NCBI GenBank assembly: GCA_041908765.1
Contig: JAYREU010000036.1
Coordinates: forward strand, 1-7,100
DNA length: 7,100 nucleotides
Origin: CAYUST01 sp041908765
Lineage (GTDB): Bacteria; Patescibacteriota; Gracilibacteria; Absconditabacterales; Absconditicoccaceae
Reading direction: 5' to 3'
Under the pieces are notes generated by a model, which worked only from the letters and a program-made list of their open reading frames with translations, was not told the DNA's origin and searched no databases. Each line of letters begins with the position of its first letter. Position 1 is the stretch's first letter. Shown piece by piece: positions 6,276 to 7,100 of the stretch. Position numbers and translations under genes: made by a program.

Positions 6276-6941
6276 ATGTTCTCACCGTTGATTGATATTC
6301 AATGACTCACCCGAGCCTATCCAGGGACCACCAAAAACATTTTTTCTCATCTCTTCTTGAGTATCAACAAAGATGATTTCTGTTTCGTCGTAGGTAAGTC
6401 AGGTATTGGGAAAACAACTTTGGTGAAATTCCTCATCAGACAACTCCAACCGCCGATGAGAATGATCTATCACAAAAAGGAGGACATCGCGAGATTCACG
6501 CCCTGAGAAGTACAACGTTATAGAAAAAGAATTGGCGTCATCTACCAAGATTACAAACTTATTGACCGAAAAAATGTAGCTGACAACATTGCCTATCCAC
6601 TCGAAATTGCAGGGATAGAAAAAAGTCTACGCACCTCCAAAGTAGCTATCATTGCGGAACAATTGTGACTCACGGACAAGCTCACCACCGGTATTCATCA
6701 ACTCAGCTGAGGTGAAAAGCAAAGAGTAGCAATTGCGAGAGCACTCGTCAATGATCCTGAATTTATTATTGCAGATGAGGCCACAGGTAATCTTGATCGA
6801 GAAGCTTCACAAAAAATTGCTGACACCCTGATCGGACTCAATAGAGCTGGCAATACCATTGTATGTATTACGCATGATAGAGAACTCATTGCCTATGTCC
6901 AACGTCAGCAACCCATCAAAATTGTAGAACTCCATCCATAA
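6276..6941 (+). CDS. ftsE: FtsE-like ABC transporter ATP-binding protein
   Basis: ATPase of an ABC module; FtsE with FtsX couples to peptidoglycan hydrolase activation at the septum. The protein is 221 residues, typical for FtsE. Walker A is GKSGIGKTT (40-48), the Q-loop is Gln91 in IGVIYQDYKLI (an FtsE-like hallmark), the signature LSGGEKQRVAIARAL starts near 143, Walker B ends in Asp167-Glu168 (FIIADEATGNLD), and the switch is His200 (CITHDRE). Four TGA codons are Gly: residues 10 (6303), 77 (6504), 131 (6666) and 145 (6708). Residue 145 is the first Gly of LSGGE, an unambiguous assignment. Start: ATG 6276 gives MFSPLIDIQGLT, matching family N-termini; ATG 6246 is in frame but adds an unusual 10 residues. 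No FtsX-like start follows, so a LolD-type or other partner cannot be excluded. It ends in TAA. Confidence 0.88.
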
Positions 6942-6974
6942 TACAATTCTTTACCTTCCCAAACCCCTGGTATC

Positions 6975-7100
6975 ATGAGTGAAAAAGCACTAGCTAACAA
7001 ATTGAGAATTGCTCTCCTAGATCAGATTGCAACCGTTGATTTGCCTGGATTTTTATTTGAGCATCTAGATGCACACTTGGTTGAGCTCAATTATTTCAAG
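6975..7100 (+). CDS. Start of unrecognised gene, truncated by right edge
   Basis: ATG 6975 opens a frame of 42 codons that runs off the window, with no TAA, TAG or TGA. It reads MSEKALANKLRIALLDQIAT and continues as soluble, mixed helical-looking sequence (about 22-42: DLPGFLFEHLDAHLVELNYF). No signal peptide or transmembrane segment is present, so it does not look like FtsX. It starts 33 bp after the FtsE-like stop. TACAAT at 6942-6947 could be a -10 box for it. The family is not recognisable from this fragment. Confidence 0.55.
   Translation, partial: MSEKALANKLRIALLDQIATVDLPGFLFEHLDAHLVELNYFK

Noticed and set aside
345..6710. TGA as selenocysteine
   Set aside because: The codons align with glycines rather than redox cysteines, occur in many unrelated families, and no SECIS-like hairpin follows them.
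1..7100. CRISPR arrays, insertion sequences, tRNA or rRNA genes
   Set aside because: I looked for regularly spaced repeats, transposase motifs with terminal inverted repeats, and cloverleaf or rRNA-like stretches and saw none; this was by eye, not by a tool.

Overview
The window reads coherently only under a modified genetic code. Five conserved genes (superoxide dismutase, an RsuA-type pseudouridine synthase, miaA, dnaG, an FtsE-type ATPase) carry 12 in-frame TGA codons, most of them where the family has glycine: the Zn-finger FGCGKG of DnaG, the P-loop glycine of MiaA, the VGGTGLY glycine of MiaA and the LSGGE signature of the ABC ATPase. Every gene that terminates inside the window ends in TAA or TAG. 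This is translation table 25, which points to the Candidate Phyla Radiation lineages Absconditabacteria (SR1) or Gracilibacteria (BD1-5). A standard-code annotation would cut these five genes into fragments.

A second change is also indicated. CGA falls on three positions that are essentially invariant tryptophans in Mn/Fe superoxide dismutase (GSG-W-AWLV, DV-W-EHAYY, VVN-W), and on the tryptophan of the MiaA QxTWFRR region. Conserved arginines in the same genes use AGA, AGG, CGT or CGC. CGA is therefore probably read as Trp. I recall arginine-codon-to-Trp reassignment being reported for Absconditabacteria; I have not checked this here.

Layout, left to right. (1) A divergent pair: a secreted protein running off the left edge (minus, from 136) and a Mn-type superoxide dismutase (222-845, plus). 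(2) rsuA-like pseudouridine synthase (849-1547, minus), convergent with sod across 3 bp. (3) An unrecognised helical 207-residue protein (1751-2374, minus) with its own intrinsic terminator. (4) A DksA/TraR-family regulator (2557-3057, plus) with a good promoter and a strong terminator; it has higher GC and contains no TGA codons. (5) miaA (3218-4174, plus), convergent with a 58-residue His-rich membrane protein (4183-4359, minus). (6) dnaG primase (4470-6164, plus). (7) An FtsE-like ABC ATPase (6276-6941, plus), with no recognisable ftsX directly after it. (8) The start of an unrecognised gene (6975 to the edge, plus).

The genes are mostly single transcription units rather than one functional operon. 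The common thread is core information processing (primase, tRNA modification, rRNA modification, stringent-type regulator) plus oxidative-stress defence and cell division/transport, packed with small spacers as expected of a streamlined genome. Few of the starts have a convincing Shine-Dalgarno sequence. I see no mobile element, CRISPR array, rRNA or tRNA gene, and no multi-gene novel system. The most interesting biology here is the recoding. No gene-free stretch exceeds 300 bases.
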